Shown: positions 50,567-59,484 of the stretch, piece after piece | How positions within the stretch are numbered: the stretch's first letter is position 1 | Layout of the letters: every line of letters starts with the position of its first letter | Origin: RPRB01 sp035519675 | GTDB taxonomy: Bacteria; Myxococcota; Myxococcia; Myxococcales; Myxococcaceae | DNA: 64,000 bases | Assembly: GCA_035519675.1 (NCBI GenBank) | Contig: DATIWB010000023.1 | Span: forward strand, 1-64,000 | Reading direction: 5' to 3' | Program-made: the position numbers and the translations under genes | Notes under the pieces: model-generated | Database searches by the model: none | Told to the model about the DNA's origin: nothing | What the model saw: only the letters and a program-made list of their open reading frames with translations

Positions 50567-51770
50567 CCGCCGCGGCGGACCGCTTCTCCTCCTGCTCGCC
50601 GCGCTCGTCGTTCCGGGCGCGGCGCACGCGTACCCGTGGATGATCCGCCACGGCTACAGCGGCTGCGGCGTCTGCCACATCGACCCCTCCGGCGCCGGCC
50701 AGCTCACCGACTACGGGCGGGCACAGTCGGACCTGCTGATGGCCACCCGGTGGACGTCGGAGAAGACCGAGGAGGCGAGCCCGGCCGCCGACTTTGGCTT
50801 CGGTCTGTTCAAGCTCCCCGACTGGCTGTTCCTGGGAATCACCTACCGCGGGGGCGAGCTGTTCGCCCGCTCCACCACCAACAACGACTCCGGGCAGCAG
50901 CAAAGCACCGCCACCGACCAGCGGTGGATCCACATGCTGGCGGACTTCCGTGCCGGCTTGCGCATCGGCCGGTTCCGGGCCTCGGGCGCCATTGGCTGGC
51001 TCCAGACCCCGGCCTCGGCGATCAGCGTGACCTCCAAGCCCCAGAACAACATCGTCGCCCGCGAGTTCTGGGCCGGGTGGGAGCTCGGCGAGGAGGCGGG
51101 GCTGGTCCGTGGCGGGCGCATCAACCTGCCCTTCGGGCTTCGCAACGTCGAGCACACCGCCTGGGTGCGCTCGGCCACCCGGACCGACATCAACGAGCAC
51201 CAGCAGTACGGGGTGTCGCTGCTCCTCGCCGGGGAGACGGTCCGCGGGGAGATCATGGCCATCGCCGGCAACTACCAGCTGAAGCCGGACGACTACCGCG
51301 AGCGCGGCTACTCCGGGTACGTCGAGGCGATGGTGGCGCCCTCGACGGCGCTCGGCCTGAGCAGCCTCGTCACCCGCGCCGACCTCGGCCTGTCCACCAA
51401 GGTTCCCACCCTCAGACAGGCACACGGCGCATTCCTGCGCTGGGGCATCCTCCCGCAGCTGGGGCTCCTCGGCGAGGCCGACGTGATCTTGCAGCAACGG
51501 CTGGGGACGGGGGTGCTCGAGGCGGGCTCGGCCACCTGGACCCAGCTCGACTGGGAGCCCATCCAGGGGTTCCACCTGATGCCGGCCTTCGAGACCTTGA
51601 AACAATACGGCGACGTGGGCGGGGTCGCGACCGGAGAGTGGATCACCGTGGACTGGTTCCCCTGGAGCCACCTCGAGCTGCGGATCGACCTCTTCTTCCG
51701 GCAGCAACCCCAGATCGGCGGCTCCACCAGCAGCGTGGGTGCCCTCTTCCAGGTGCACGTGCTCCTGTGA
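50556..51770 (+). CDS. Outer-membrane-type protein with a single CXXCH haem motif
   Basis: A 404-aa protein. The signal peptide (LLLLLAALVVPGAAHA) is followed at once by YPWMIRHGYSGCGVCHIDPS and GAGQLTDYGRAQ, a c-type haem motif (CGVCH) of a kind known before large beta-barrels in proteobacteria. The remaining 350 residues read as many amphipathic strands (LADFRAGLRIGRFRASGAIG, AHGAFLRWGILPQLGLLGEA) and end FQVHVLL. It may be a porin-like electron conduit. It overlaps YceI and is followed 1 bp later by the next gene. Confidence 0.85.
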   Translation: MRRSRRGGPLLLLLAALVVPGAAHAYPWMIRHGYSGCGVCHIDPSGAGQLTDYGRAQSDLLMATRWTSEKTEEASPAADFGFGLFKLPDWLFLGITYRGGELFARSTTNNDSGQQQSTATDQRWIHMLADFRAGLRIGRFRASGAIGWLQTPASAISVTSKPQNNIVAREFWAGWELGEEAGLVRGGRINLPFGLRNVEHTAWVRSATRTDINEHQQYGVSLLLAGETVRGEIMAIAGNYQLKPDDYRERGYSGYVEAMVAPSTALGLSSLVTRADLGLSTKVPTLRQAHGAFLRWGILPQLGLLGEADVILQQRLGTGVLEAGSATWTQLDWEPIQGFHLMPAFETLKQYGDVGGVATGEWITVDWFPWSHLELRIDLFFRQQPQIGGSTSSVGALFQVHVLL

Positions 51771-51771
51771 C

Positions 51772-52461
51772 ATGCCTCGGCCCCGGATGGGGCACGGGAG
51801 CGAGCGCGGCCAGGTGAGCGGGGGCAGCAAGCCGCTCGTCCGTCGGGTGCTGTGGGTCCTCGGGACCGGGGCTGCCTTCCTGCTCCTGGCCGTCCTGGGC
51901 CTGGGCCTGGGGAGCCTGCTCACTCCGGGCGATTCCCGGCGCCCGGAGCCCGAGCCCCTCCCGGCCGCGCGGCCCGCAGCCCGCCCCGCGCCGGAGCCGC
52001 CTCCCCTTCCGCCTCCCCCGGCTCCGGTGCGCGAACCGCCCCACCCTCCTCCGGCCACCACGCCCGAGCCGCCGCGCCCGCTCCTTCCCGCCACCGCGCT
52101 CACCCTCCCCGCTCGCCTTCAGCTCCGCGGAGAGCTGATCCGCGACCTCGGCGGCTTCAAGGACGAGCTCGCGCGCTGTCCAGCGGACCCGGTGCGACGG
52201 CCCCCCGGGGAGCGCGCCGCGCTGGTGCTGGAGACGGTCGCGGAGGGCGACGCGGTGCGGGTGGTGGCCAGCAGGCTCGAGGCCCAAGGACCGGTCAACG
52301 ATCGCTTCGTCGCCTGTGCGCGGTCGGTGCTGGAGGGGAAACGCCTCCCGGCCACCGGGGCCACGGCCGGGGCGCGCCTGCGTCTCTTCCTTCCCCTCGG
52401 ACCGGGCGGGAACACGCTCTCGCTCCCCGCGGCCTCGCTGACCGAGGCCGGGGAGCCCTGA
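51772..52461 (+). CDS. Membrane-anchored Pro-rich protein (TonB-like layout)
   Basis: A 229-aa protein from the ATG at 51772, one base after the upstream stop. A cytoplasmic basic start is followed by one TM helix (VLWVLGTGAAFLLLAVLGLG). A Pro-rich linker (PEPPPLPPPPAPVREPPHPP) spans about residues 55-105, and a C-terminal domain (about 110-225) contains two Cys (LARCPAD, VACARSV). This is the TonB-like layout of TM, periplasm-spanning linker and small domain, but I see no TonB box-binding signature. Its place after the barrel gene suggests a joint envelope function. Confidence 0.8.
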   Translation: MPRPRMGHGSERGQVSGGSKPLVRRVLWVLGTGAAFLLLAVLGLGLGSLLTPGDSRRPEPEPLPAARPAARPAPEPPPLPPPPAPVREPPHPPPATTPEPPRPLLPATALTLPARLQLRGELIRDLGGFKDELARCPADPVRRPPGERAALVLETVAEGDAVRVVASRLEAQGPVNDRFVACARSVLEGKRLPATGATAGARLRLFLPLGPGGNTLSLPAASLTEAGEP

Positions 52462-52464
52462 GCG

Positions 52465-53892
52465 CTACAGCCGCCAGGCCAGCCAGATCCCGCCGCTGAG
52501 GTAGGTGTCCGTCGCTCCGCCCGCCACGTGCGGGTCGCCGGGCTCGGGATTGAAGGTGAAGCCGTACCGCTGGAGCGCGCCCATCACCCGGATCTCGAAC
52601 GAGCGCCCGAGCTCGATGCCGAGGCCCAGGTTCGCATCGAGGCCCATCGACGACTGTCGCGGGAACCACGCCGCGGAGCCGATCTCCCCCACCGCGAAGA
52701 GGTGGCGGTACGCCACCCCGCCCAGGAGCGAGACGGGGCCGAAGAGCGAGAAGCGGAGGTCCACCCCGGCCGCCAGCGCCGAGTAGCCCACGTCGGGGAT
52801 GTCCGGCTTGGGGCTCGAGGCGGTCCCGGAGATGGTGAACGTCTGCCGCTCGAAGCGGGCCTCGAGCCCCAGGTGCGACTTCTCGCCGATGAGGAAGCGG
52901 TAGCCGAGCCCCGCGCCCCAGACCAGCGCCTGGGTCGGGTAGCTCGTCCCATCCTGGGCCTTGGACTGGAGTCCCACCGACATCGCGATGTGGCCGGTGA
53001 AGTAGCCGCGCCCGCCGAAGAGCGGTGCCCAGGTGAGCTCCACCGCCGGAGCCACCGCCGCGCCGAGGGAGTAGCCCTGGAGCGACTGGTAGAGGTCGTC
53101 CTTGTAGGTGAAGTTCCGGGTGAACAGCGCGGCCCCCGCGGCGATGTCGAGCGCAGGGCGCTGCGACTCGCGCGAGGCGGCCTCCGCGCTCACCGTCCCC
53201 CCCACGATGCCCGGGTCGGACTGCGCGGCCGCCGCGGTGGCAGCGGCGGTGGGGAGCGGCGGTGCCGCGCCGGTGGGAAGCGCCGGCTCGCCGGGGGCTG
53301 GAGCCGGCCCGAAGGCGGCCGTGGCTCCCTGGGGCTGCGGGGGCGCAGAGGCGGCAGGCGCAGCGGCGACCGCGGCCACGCCTCCCACCGGCACCGGTTG
53401 CAGTGAGCCGGGCCGCGGCGCCCTGGTCCCCCCCAGCGAGCGCTGGAAGCGCGGCTTCAGCTGCTTGGACAGCACCTGTCCCAGCGCCTTGCTGCTGGGG
53501 GCCTTCCAGGTGGCATCGTCGACGATGGCCCCGGTCGCGCCGTCGCGCACCTGCACCACCGCGAGCTGGCTGGTCCCCTTGTCCAGCGTGCTGATCCGCA
53601 CCACCGCATCGAGCTTCATCCCCAGCGCCAGCGCCTGGTACGCCGAGTCGGTGCCCAGGGCCACCCCGTACTTCTGGGCCTCCGCCTGGAGCCGGTTGTC
53701 CGGGACGGCCACGCCCTTCAAGGCGCCCACCGCGGCCTTGCTCGCCACCGCCGCGCTCGGTCCGGTGGCGAGCACGCCGTAGCGGCGCGCGCTCTTCGAC
53801 GCGGAGGCGGCGGGCTTCGCCTTCTTCGAGGCCGCGAGCGCCGGGCTTCCCACCAGGACGGCGAGGACCAGCACCAGGGCGGGGGTCCTCAC
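52465..53892 (-). CDS. Envelope protein: N-terminal domain, Pro/Ala linker, beta-barrel
   Basis: A 475-aa protein. Its GTG overlaps the upstream lipoprotein stop (GTGA). Signal peptide ALVLVLAVLVGSPALAA. Residues 35-145 form an alpha/beta domain (LALGMKLDAVVRISTLDKGT, LAVVQVRDGATGAIVDDATW), similar in position to that at 48668-49948. A Pro/Ala linker (about 150-215) and a barrel of about 250 residues follow, ending DTYLSGGIWLAWRL with the terminal aromatic/Leu strand expected for outer-membrane insertion. It converges with the TonB-like gene, 3 bp apart. Confidence 0.88.
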   Translation of the reverse strand: MRTPALVLVLAVLVGSPALAASKKAKPAASASKSARRYGVLATGPSAAVASKAAVGALKGVAVPDNRLQAEAQKYGVALGTDSAYQALALGMKLDAVVRISTLDKGTSQLAVVQVRDGATGAIVDDATWKAPSSKALGQVLSKQLKPRFQRSLGGTRAPRPGSLQPVPVGGVAAVAAAPAASAPPQPQGATAAFGPAPAPGEPALPTGAAPPLPTAAATAAAAQSDPGIVGGTVSAEAASRESQRPALDIAAGAALFTRNFTYKDDLYQSLQGYSLGAAVAPAVELTWAPLFGGRGYFTGHIAMSVGLQSKAQDGTSYPTQALVWGAGLGYRFLIGEKSHLGLEARFERQTFTISGTASSPKPDIPDVGYSALAAGVDLRFSLFGPVSLLGGVAYRHLFAVGEIGSAAWFPRQSSMGLDANLGLGIELGRSFEIRVMGALQRYGFTFNPEPGDPHVAGGATDTYLSGGIWLAWRL

Positions 53893-54326
53893 TCCTGGCC
53901 CCCGTCGGCGAGGTTGCGCGTCCACTCGACGATGCAGGCGATCTCCGCGTTGGTGAGCCCGCCACCGGGGGGCATCGACGAGGTGCAGGTCGGGCTGCTC
54001 TGGGTGATGAGCTCCTGGAGCGTGCCGCCGTCGACCTGGTCCACCCGGCGACGGGGCGGACAGGCGGTGGTGCTCACGTCCACCAGGCGCGCCCCGGTCC
54101 CCGGCGACTCGAGGTCCAGCCCGCTCACGTGCACCGAGGCCGAGTGACAGCCAGAGACGCACTTCTTGAGGATGACCTCGGCCTTGGCCGGCTGGCCCAG
54201 GCTGGGGCACACGTAGCCGTTGAGGTTCGATCCGCCGTCGCCGAAGCGATCCGGGTTGTCCAGGGAGCCCGCGCACCCTGCCAGCGCCCACAGGCAGGCG
54301 AGGACCAACACACGTCGATGGGGCAC
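53889..54326 (-). CDS. Lipoprotein with CX3CH haem-like motif
   Basis: A 145-aa protein from the GTG at 54326, which starts a lipoprotein signal (LVLACLWALAGC). The motif KKCVSGCHSASVH is C-x3-C-H, one residue longer than the normal CXXCH. Two more Cys (TTACPPR, SPTCTSSM) and ECF-like ACIVEWTRNL at the end fit small extracytoplasmic cytochromes of the DUF-type found in Myxococcota (MPPGGG, then I-x-W). It may bind haem c through the variant motif. It is coupled to the barrel protein downstream. Confidence 0.82.
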   Translation of the reverse strand: MPHRRVLVLACLWALAGCAGSLDNPDRFGDGGSNLNGYVCPSLGQPAKAEVILKKCVSGCHSASVHVSGLDLESPGTGARLVDVSTTACPPRRRVDQVDGGTLQELITQSSPTCTSSMPPGGGLTNAEIACIVEWTRNLADGGQE

Positions 54327-54403
54327 GACCGGAACGGTAGACGAGCATGACGCGAGCGGACAATGTGCTCGCCTCGCCCACCCGGTGTCCCGAGGTGTCC
54401 TGC

Positions 54404-55768
54404 TCAGCGCACCCTTTCCGGGGATTCGATGGGAGGCGGAGCGAGGGCGCCCGCAGCATCGGCCAGCGCCCACGCCAGCCAGGCAGTCGCCGCGGACGCC
54501 TGGGCGAGCGCCACCGGGTCGATCTTGTCCAGGGTGTCCGCCGCCGAGTGGTGGACGTCGAAGTAGTGCGTGGGATCCTGCCAGAGGTGAACGGTTGGGA
54601 GCCCACGCTTTCGTGCCAGAGCGGTGAGGTCCGCCCCGTGGTGCGCGGTCCTCCGCGGCTGCGGGTCGACCCCCAGCGCGGCCAGCGGCTGCAGCAGTGG
54701 GCCGAGGAAGGACTCGGCTCCCTCTCCGCCACGGACCCCCACCCAGATCGGCCGGCCGGCTCCGGCGTCGGCCTCCAGCGCGGCGACGTGCACCTCGCCG
54801 GCGTGGGCATCGGCGTAGCCGTGCGAGCCGGCACCGCCGTTCTCCTCGTTCATGAAGAGGACGAAGCGGAGGGTCCTGCGCGGCGCGGGGCGGATCCGGG
54901 CGATCAGCCGCGCCGCCTCCAGCACCATCGCCACCCCCGCTCCATCATCCTGCGCGCCCACCGCGAGGTCCCAGGAGTCGAGGTGCGCGCCGAGGAGGAC
55001 GATCTCCGACGGACGCTCACGTCCGCGGATCTCCCCCACCACGTTGGCCGAGACCACGTCCGCCCCGCTCCGGCAACCCAGGGTGAGCCGCACCCGCACC
55101 GGAGCGGCGGCCAGCCAGCGGTGGAGCGCCTCGGCGTCCTCGGTGGCGATGGCCACAGCGGGAATGGGCCGCTTCCCGGGCCCGAACACCACGACCCCGG
55201 TGTGGGGCGTGCGGAGCGAGGCGCTGGCCGCGGAGCGGACCATCGTCGCCACTGCCCCGCGCTCGGCGGCCTTCTCCGGCCCGAAGCTGCGCAGTTCGGA
55301 CGCCTCGCCGTAGCCCTCGGCAGTCGACATCCGGTGATGGAAGTAGACGATGCGGCCCTGCACCGGCGCGGTGGCCAGCGCCTGGAGGCTGGTCACCTCC
55401 ACCACCTCCGCCTCGATGCCACCGGCCGGCGTGGGCGGGCTTCCCCCGAGCGCGGTGAGCGCCAGCGGCCAGGCGCGATGGCCCGGGCCGGCGAGCACCT
55501 CTCCGCGCTCCTCGCCCCGGGTCCAGGAGGTGACGGTCACCGCCTCGGTGCGCACCGGGACCCCGGCGGCCTGGAATTGCTCGACGCCCCAGCGCACCGC
55601 CTCGGCAGCGCCGGACGAGCCGGAGAGGCGAGGGCCGATCCGGTCTGAGAGGTCCGTCACCGTGGCGAGCGTCGCGCCGTCGGTGAGGGCACGGCCGAGG
55701 ATGGCCTCGACCGGCGAGGGCGCGGGGGGCGAAGCGGCGAGCACGGCGAACGTGACGGCGGCGAGCAT
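54404..55768 (-). CDS. M28-family metallopeptidase with PA-type insertion
   Basis: A 454-aa protein from the ATG at 55768 with a signal peptide (LAAVTFAVLAASPPAP). The M28 zinc ligands and catalytic residues are visible: HLDSWD, GAQDDGAG, NEENGG, EADAGAG and H in THYFDVHHSAADT. Residues of about 120-220 are a PA-like insertion (QGRIVYFHHR, RGAVATMVRSAA). It should be an exported aminopeptidase or carboxypeptidase with two zinc ions. Monocistronic. Confidence 0.94.
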   Translation of the reverse strand: MLAAVTFAVLAASPPAPSPVEAILGRALTDGATLATVTDLSDRIGPRLSGSSGAAEAVRWGVEQFQAAGVPVRTEAVTVTSWTRGEERGEVLAGPGHRAWPLALTALGGSPPTPAGGIEAEVVEVTSLQALATAPVQGRIVYFHHRMSTAEGYGEASELRSFGPEKAAERGAVATMVRSAASASLRTPHTGVVVFGPGKRPIPAVAIATEDAEALHRWLAAAPVRVRLTLGCRSGADVVSANVVGEIRGRERPSEIVLLGAHLDSWDLAVGAQDDGAGVAMVLEAARLIARIRPAPRRTLRFVLFMNEENGGAGSHGYADAHAGEVHVAALEADAGAGRPIWVGVRGGEGAESFLGPLLQPLAALGVDPQPRRTAHHGADLTALARKRGLPTVHLWQDPTHYFDVHHSAADTLDKIDPVALAQASAATAWLAWALADAAGALAPPPIESPERVR

Positions 55769-55865
55769 GAAACGGTATGCATGCCACAGACCGACCGACA
55801 CAGTCAGCGGTCCGCCCGTCGGTCGCCGAACGGCCCCCCCCACGGCTCCGCGCCGGCGATCGGGC

Positions 55866-56522
55866 TCAGAGCCGGAGCTCCAGCTTGAACCCGAAACTGA
55901 ACGCTCCGTCGACGTGGTTGCCGGTGGTCTGGCTGCTCTGAGCGTCGACGACGCTGGTCCAGCCAGACGACGAGACGATGCTGGTGGCGAGGAAGGGACC
56001 GAGCGCGAAGGCGGGGGCGACCGGGTAGAGGGCGGCGACTTCCAGGATGCCCTCCACCCCGTTCGCGGTCGCCTCGGTGCTGGTGTCCGGGGTGGTGGCG
56101 GAGAGCTTGAGGCGATGCCACCCGCCGCCCAGGGCGGCGATCAGGTCCCAGCCTCCGGGGCCGCGCCCGATGAAGGCGACCTTTCCTCCGGCGTGGAGGG
56201 ACAGGTCTCCGCACTCGACGGTTCGACAGCTGGGGGTGTTCCGGACCAGGAGGCCCACGCCGCCATAGGCGAGGAGGCGAAAGTGGGAACCGAGCTGGAC
56301 GCCGGCCTCGAGATCGATGGGGACGAAGCCCTTGAGGATCCCGGTGACGGCATCCGGCGCTCCGCTGTCCGGCGAGCCGATCGGCATCGAGTAGCCGGAC
56401 GAGAGGGCGAGAACGACTGCGACGGGACGAGGGGCCTCGTCCGAGCTGCTGGCGCTCGCGCCGGTCACGACCATCAGGGCCGAGGCAAGCGCGGAGCGAG
56501 CGATGTGCCGGCGGTGAACCAT
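55866..56522 (-). CDS. Predicted outer-membrane beta-barrel protein
   Basis: A 218-aa protein. GGAGGTG lies directly before the ATG at 56522. Signal peptide about 1-25 (SALASALMVVTGASA). The mature part has paired amphipathic strands (LEAGVQLGSHFRLLAYGGVG, WDLIAALGGGWHRLKLSATT) and one Cys pair in SCRTVECG. It ends FSFGFKLELRL, a typical outer-membrane terminal strand. Its start is only 18 bp from the divergent transporter gene. Function unknown. Confidence 0.83.
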   Translation of the reverse strand: MVHRRHIARSALASALMVVTGASASSSDEAPRPVAVVLALSSGYSMPIGSPDSGAPDAVTGILKGFVPIDLEAGVQLGSHFRLLAYGGVGLLVRNTPSCRTVECGDLSLHAGGKVAFIGRGPGGWDLIAALGGGWHRLKLSATTPDTSTEATANGVEGILEVAALYPVAPAFALGPFLATSIVSSSGWTSVVDAQSSQTTGNHVDGAFSFGFKLELRL

Positions 56523-56540
56523 CACCTCCGGCCGATTAGC

Positions 56541-58013
56541 ATGGGTGCGGTGTGCGTTCCCGCCCTGCTCGCCTCGGTCGCCCTGGTCGCGGCTCCACCC
56601 GAGCTCCGCTGGGGCGCGGACGCCGAGGGAGGCGCCCCCTACGTCTTCGAGCAGCCACCCGGGCACGTCCGCGGCTTCGAGGCCGAGCTGGCCGAGCTGC
56701 TGGCCGCCCGGCTGGGGCGAGCTGCGCGCCACGTCCAGGGACCCTTCGCGCAGCTCTTGCCGCTGCTGGAGCGCGGGGACGTGGACGTGGTCCTCAACGG
56801 CATCGAGGCCACCGAGGACCGCGCGCGCGCCTACGCGCTGACCCGGCCATACTGGGCGGGCCCCGAGCGGTTGACCGTCCGCCGCAATGACCCGCGCGCG
56901 CCGGCGAGCCTCGACGATCTCCGCGGCCGTCGGGTGGGGACGCTCCCGGGCACGCTGGCCGAGCGGATGCTCCGCGCCGCCGGGGCCGACGTCCGGACCT
57001 ATGACGGCGGGCAGGAGGATCCCTACCGGGACCTCGCGCTCGGGCGCACCGATGCGGTGCTGCTCGACGCGCCGGTGGCCCTCTACTACGGCGAGCGGCC
57101 CGAGCTGACGACCTTGCCGACGGGCTTCGGTGAAATCCGCTACGCGGTGGTGGCGCGGGCCAAGGACCGGGGCCTGCGGGACGCGCTCGACGCCGCGCTC
57201 GCCTCGCTGGTTCGCGACGGCACGCTCCCTGCGCTGCTCCAGCGGTGGGGGCTCTGGACGGACGAGACCGGACGGGCGCTGGCGGTGGAGACCGCGCCCA
57301 CCGGCCCGGCGGTGGAGCTCGAGGCCTGGCGTGCACGGAAGGGCGGCGGCTGGTGGAGCACGGGCGCCGGGCCGGTGCTGTCGGCTCTGGGGCGCGGCGC
57401 GGCGGTGACCTTGCTCCTGTCGCTGGCGGCGATGTCCCTTGCGGTGGTGCTCGGCGCGGCGCTGGCGCTGGCCCGGGTCCACGGCCCGCCGCCGCTGCCG
57501 GCGCTCGCGCTCGGCTACGTGGAGCTCTTCCGCGGAACGCCGCTGCTGCTCCAGCTCATCGTCGTCTACTACGGCCTGCCCGAGCTCGGCGTCCGCCTCA
57601 GCCCGTGGGTGGCAGGCTGGCTCGCGCTGGGGCTGAACTACGCGGCGGCGGAGGCGGAGAACGACCGGGCGGGGCTTCTCGCCGTCCCTGGTGCGCAGAT
57701 GGACGCCGCGCGGGTGCTCGGACTCGGCCGCTGGCAGGCGCTGCGGCACGTCATCGCCCCCCAGGCCCTGCGGGTCGCGCTGCCCCCCGTCACCAACGAC
57801 TTCATCGCCCTCTTGAAGGACAGCTCGCTGGTCTCGGTGGTGACGGTGACCGAGCTGACCAAGACCTACGGCACGCTCGCCGCCGCCACCCGGGCGCACC
57901 TGGGGCTCGGGCTGCTGGTGGGGGCGATCTACCTCCTGCTGGGGCTGCCCTTCGCCCGGCTGTCGCGGTGGGTGGAACGGCGGCTGGGCGAGCACCTCGA
58001 GGTGACGCGGTGA
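56541..58013 (+). CDS. Polar amino-acid ABC transporter, fused binding protein and permease
   Basis: A 490-aa protein. Residues 1-250 are a solute-binding domain (WGADAEGGAPYVFEQPPGHV, GFEAELAELLAARLGR, GDVDVVLNGIEATEDRARAY) with a signal segment. Residues 265-490 are a HisM/GlnP-type permease with GYVELFRGTPLLLQLIVVYY and the EAA loop (AARVLGLGRWQALRHVIAPQ). Fusions of this kind carry the binding protein on the membrane subunit. The stop overlaps the ATPase start (GTGA). Substrate is probably a polar amino acid. Confidence 0.95.
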   Translation: MGAVCVPALLASVALVAAPPELRWGADAEGGAPYVFEQPPGHVRGFEAELAELLAARLGRAARHVQGPFAQLLPLLERGDVDVVLNGIEATEDRARAYALTRPYWAGPERLTVRRNDPRAPASLDDLRGRRVGTLPGTLAERMLRAAGADVRTYDGGQEDPYRDLALGRTDAVLLDAPVALYYGERPELTTLPTGFGEIRYAVVARAKDRGLRDALDAALASLVRDGTLPALLQRWGLWTDETGRALAVETAPTGPAVELEAWRARKGGGWWSTGAGPVLSALGRGAAVTLLLSLAAMSLAVVLGAALALARVHGPPPLPALALGYVELFRGTPLLLQLIVVYYGLPELGVRLSPWVAGWLALGLNYAAAEAENDRAGLLAVPGAQMDAARVLGLGRWQALRHVIAPQALRVALPPVTNDFIALLKDSSLVSVVTVTELTKTYGTLAAATRAHLGLGLLVGAIYLLLGLPFARLSRWVERRLGEHLEVTR

Positions 58014-58675
58014 GCGCGCTCGTGGTCGAGGGACTGGTGCGGCGGGTGGGGGCCGCGCGCCGTTCAGTGCTGGACGGGCTGAGCCTGCGGGTAGAGGCCG
58101 GCAGCGTGGCGGTGGTGGTCGGACCGAGCGGGTCGGGGAAGTCCACCCTCCTCCGCTGTCTCGCAGGGCTGGAGACCTTCGATGCCGGCCGGGTGACGCT
58201 GGGCCCGCTGGAGGTGACACCGACCGGGCACGCGGCGCTGCTGGGCCGGGTGGGACTGGTGTTCCAGTCGATGGAGCTCTTCCCGCATCTGCGGGTGCTC
58301 GAGAACTGCACCCTCGCCCCGCGGCTCCGGGGCACACCCGAGCCGGAGCGCGAGGCGAGGGCCTGGCTCGAGCGCCTCGGCCTCGCGGACCGGGCGGACG
58401 CCTGGCCGCAGTCGCTGTCCGGCGGCGAGCGGCAGCGGGTGGCCATCGCCCGCGCACTGTCCTGTCGCCCCGCGGCGCTGCTCTGGGACGAGCCGACGAG
58501 CGCGCTCGACCCCGAGCGCAAGCGCGAGGTGGCGGGGCATGTGGCCTCGGTGCGCGCCTGGGGCATCCCCCAGGTGGTGGTCACCCATGACACGGAGCTG
58601 TCCGCCGCGCTCGAGGCCGCACGCTACCGGCTCGAAGGGGGGCGGCTCGCTCCGCTCACGGCCGGGACGGGCTGA
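58010..58675 (+). CDS. Polar amino-acid ABC transporter ATP-binding protein
   Basis: A 221-aa ATPase of the GlnQ/HisP type. Walker A is GPSGSGKST, Q-loop VFQSMELFPHL, signature LSGGERQRVAIARAL, Walker B ALLWDEPTSALD and the H-loop VVVTHD. It is a little shorter than usual (about 240 aa). It overlaps the fused permease and should form the ATPase dimer of the same transporter. Confidence 0.96.
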   Translation: MSALVVEGLVRRVGAARRSVLDGLSLRVEAGSVAVVVGPSGSGKSTLLRCLAGLETFDAGRVTLGPLEVTPTGHAALLGRVGLVFQSMELFPHLRVLENCTLAPRLRGTPEPEREARAWLERLGLADRADAWPQSLSGGERQRVAIARALSCRPAALLWDEPTSALDPERKREVAGHVASVRAWGIPQVVVTHDTELSAALEAARYRLEGGRLAPLTAGTG

Positions 58676-58819
58676 TCCGTTCCGGCGATCTGTCGCCGGG
58701 CCATCGACAGCGCCGGCCCGGGGTGGGCGGGGAACCCCCTGGTTTTGACGCGGCAGCACCGGTCCACGGGTTAGGGTCTCGGGCTCGGGCATGGTCGGAC
58801 GGGAGGTTCCGGAGCGGGC

Positions 58820-59299
58820 GTGAGATGGCAGCTCGGAGTGCTGGTGACCGGGCTGCTGCTCTCTCGGGTGACCGGGGCGGAGCCGGCGCGCTGCGCGCTG
58901 CAGGGTGGCTACTGGGGTCTGGGGGCCACGGCCGAGCACGCCCTGACGGTGCAGCTGGAGCTCCGGCCCGGGATCCACTGGTGGTGGGTGCGCCCCACGG
59001 GCGGCCTGCTCCAGTCCACCGACGGAACCCAGTACGTCTTCGCCGGCGTCCTGCTCGACATTCCCTTGGCCTGGGGAATGACCCTCTCGCCAGGATTCGC
59101 CCCGGGGATTCGTACCGTCGACGGGGCGCGCGACCTCGGCTCGCACCTGCTCTTCAAGTCGTCGGTCGAGCTCGGGTTCCCTCTCCTCCCCGGGCTGCGG
59201 GGGCTGGTGAGCTTCGCCCACATCTCGAACGGAAAGCTGGCGACGCCGAACCCGGGGATCGAGCTGCTGCTCTTCGGCCTGGAGGTGGCGCTGGAGTGA
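58820..59299 (+). CDS. PagL-like lipid A 3-O-deacylase / acyloxyacyl hydrolase family
   Basis: A 159-aa protein from a GTG, with a signal peptide (LGVLVTGLLLSRVTG). The C-terminal motif FAHISNGKLATPNPGIELLL carries the His-x-Ser pair and downstream Glu of PagL active sites, and length and barrel pattern also fit. PagL sits in the outer membrane and removes the 3-O acyl chain of lipid A. The short strand segments in the N-terminal half are consistent with an eight-stranded barrel. Monocistronic. Confidence 0.88.
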   Translation: MRWQLGVLVTGLLLSRVTGAEPARCALQGGYWGLGATAEHALTVQLELRPGIHWWWVRPTGGLLQSTDGTQYVFAGVLLDIPLAWGMTLSPGFAPGIRTVDGARDLGSHLLFKSSVELGFPLLPGLRGLVSFAHISNGKLATPNPGIELLLFGLEVALE

Positions 59300-59350
59300 A
59301 GGACGAGTGGTTCGGCGACAGGGCCTGTGCGGCGTGGCGCCGTTTCCCAG

Positions 59351-59424
59351 CGACCCCGGCGTGACTCGAACACGCAACCATCGGCTTAGAAGGCCGACGC
59401 TCTATCCAGTTGAGCTACGGGGCC
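59351..59424 (-). tRNA. tRNA-Arg (anticodon TCT)
   Basis: A 74-nt cloverleaf on the minus strand. Acceptor GGCCCCG pairs with CGGGGTC (one G-U), D arm TAGCTCAACTGGATAGAGC, anticodon loop CTTCTAA with TCT, T arm GCGTG TTCGAGT CACGC, discriminator G73. CCA is not encoded. Confidence 0.96.
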
Positions 59425-59484
59425 AGACCGTCGGGAGTCCTACGCTGGCCCCGCGCTCCCCCGCAAGTTCCCGGGCGGAGGCTC

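Noticed and set aside
58735..58790. A sigma-70 promoter (TTGACG then TTAGGG) before the PagL-like gene
   Set aside because: Spacing is about 20 bp and the -10 is poor.
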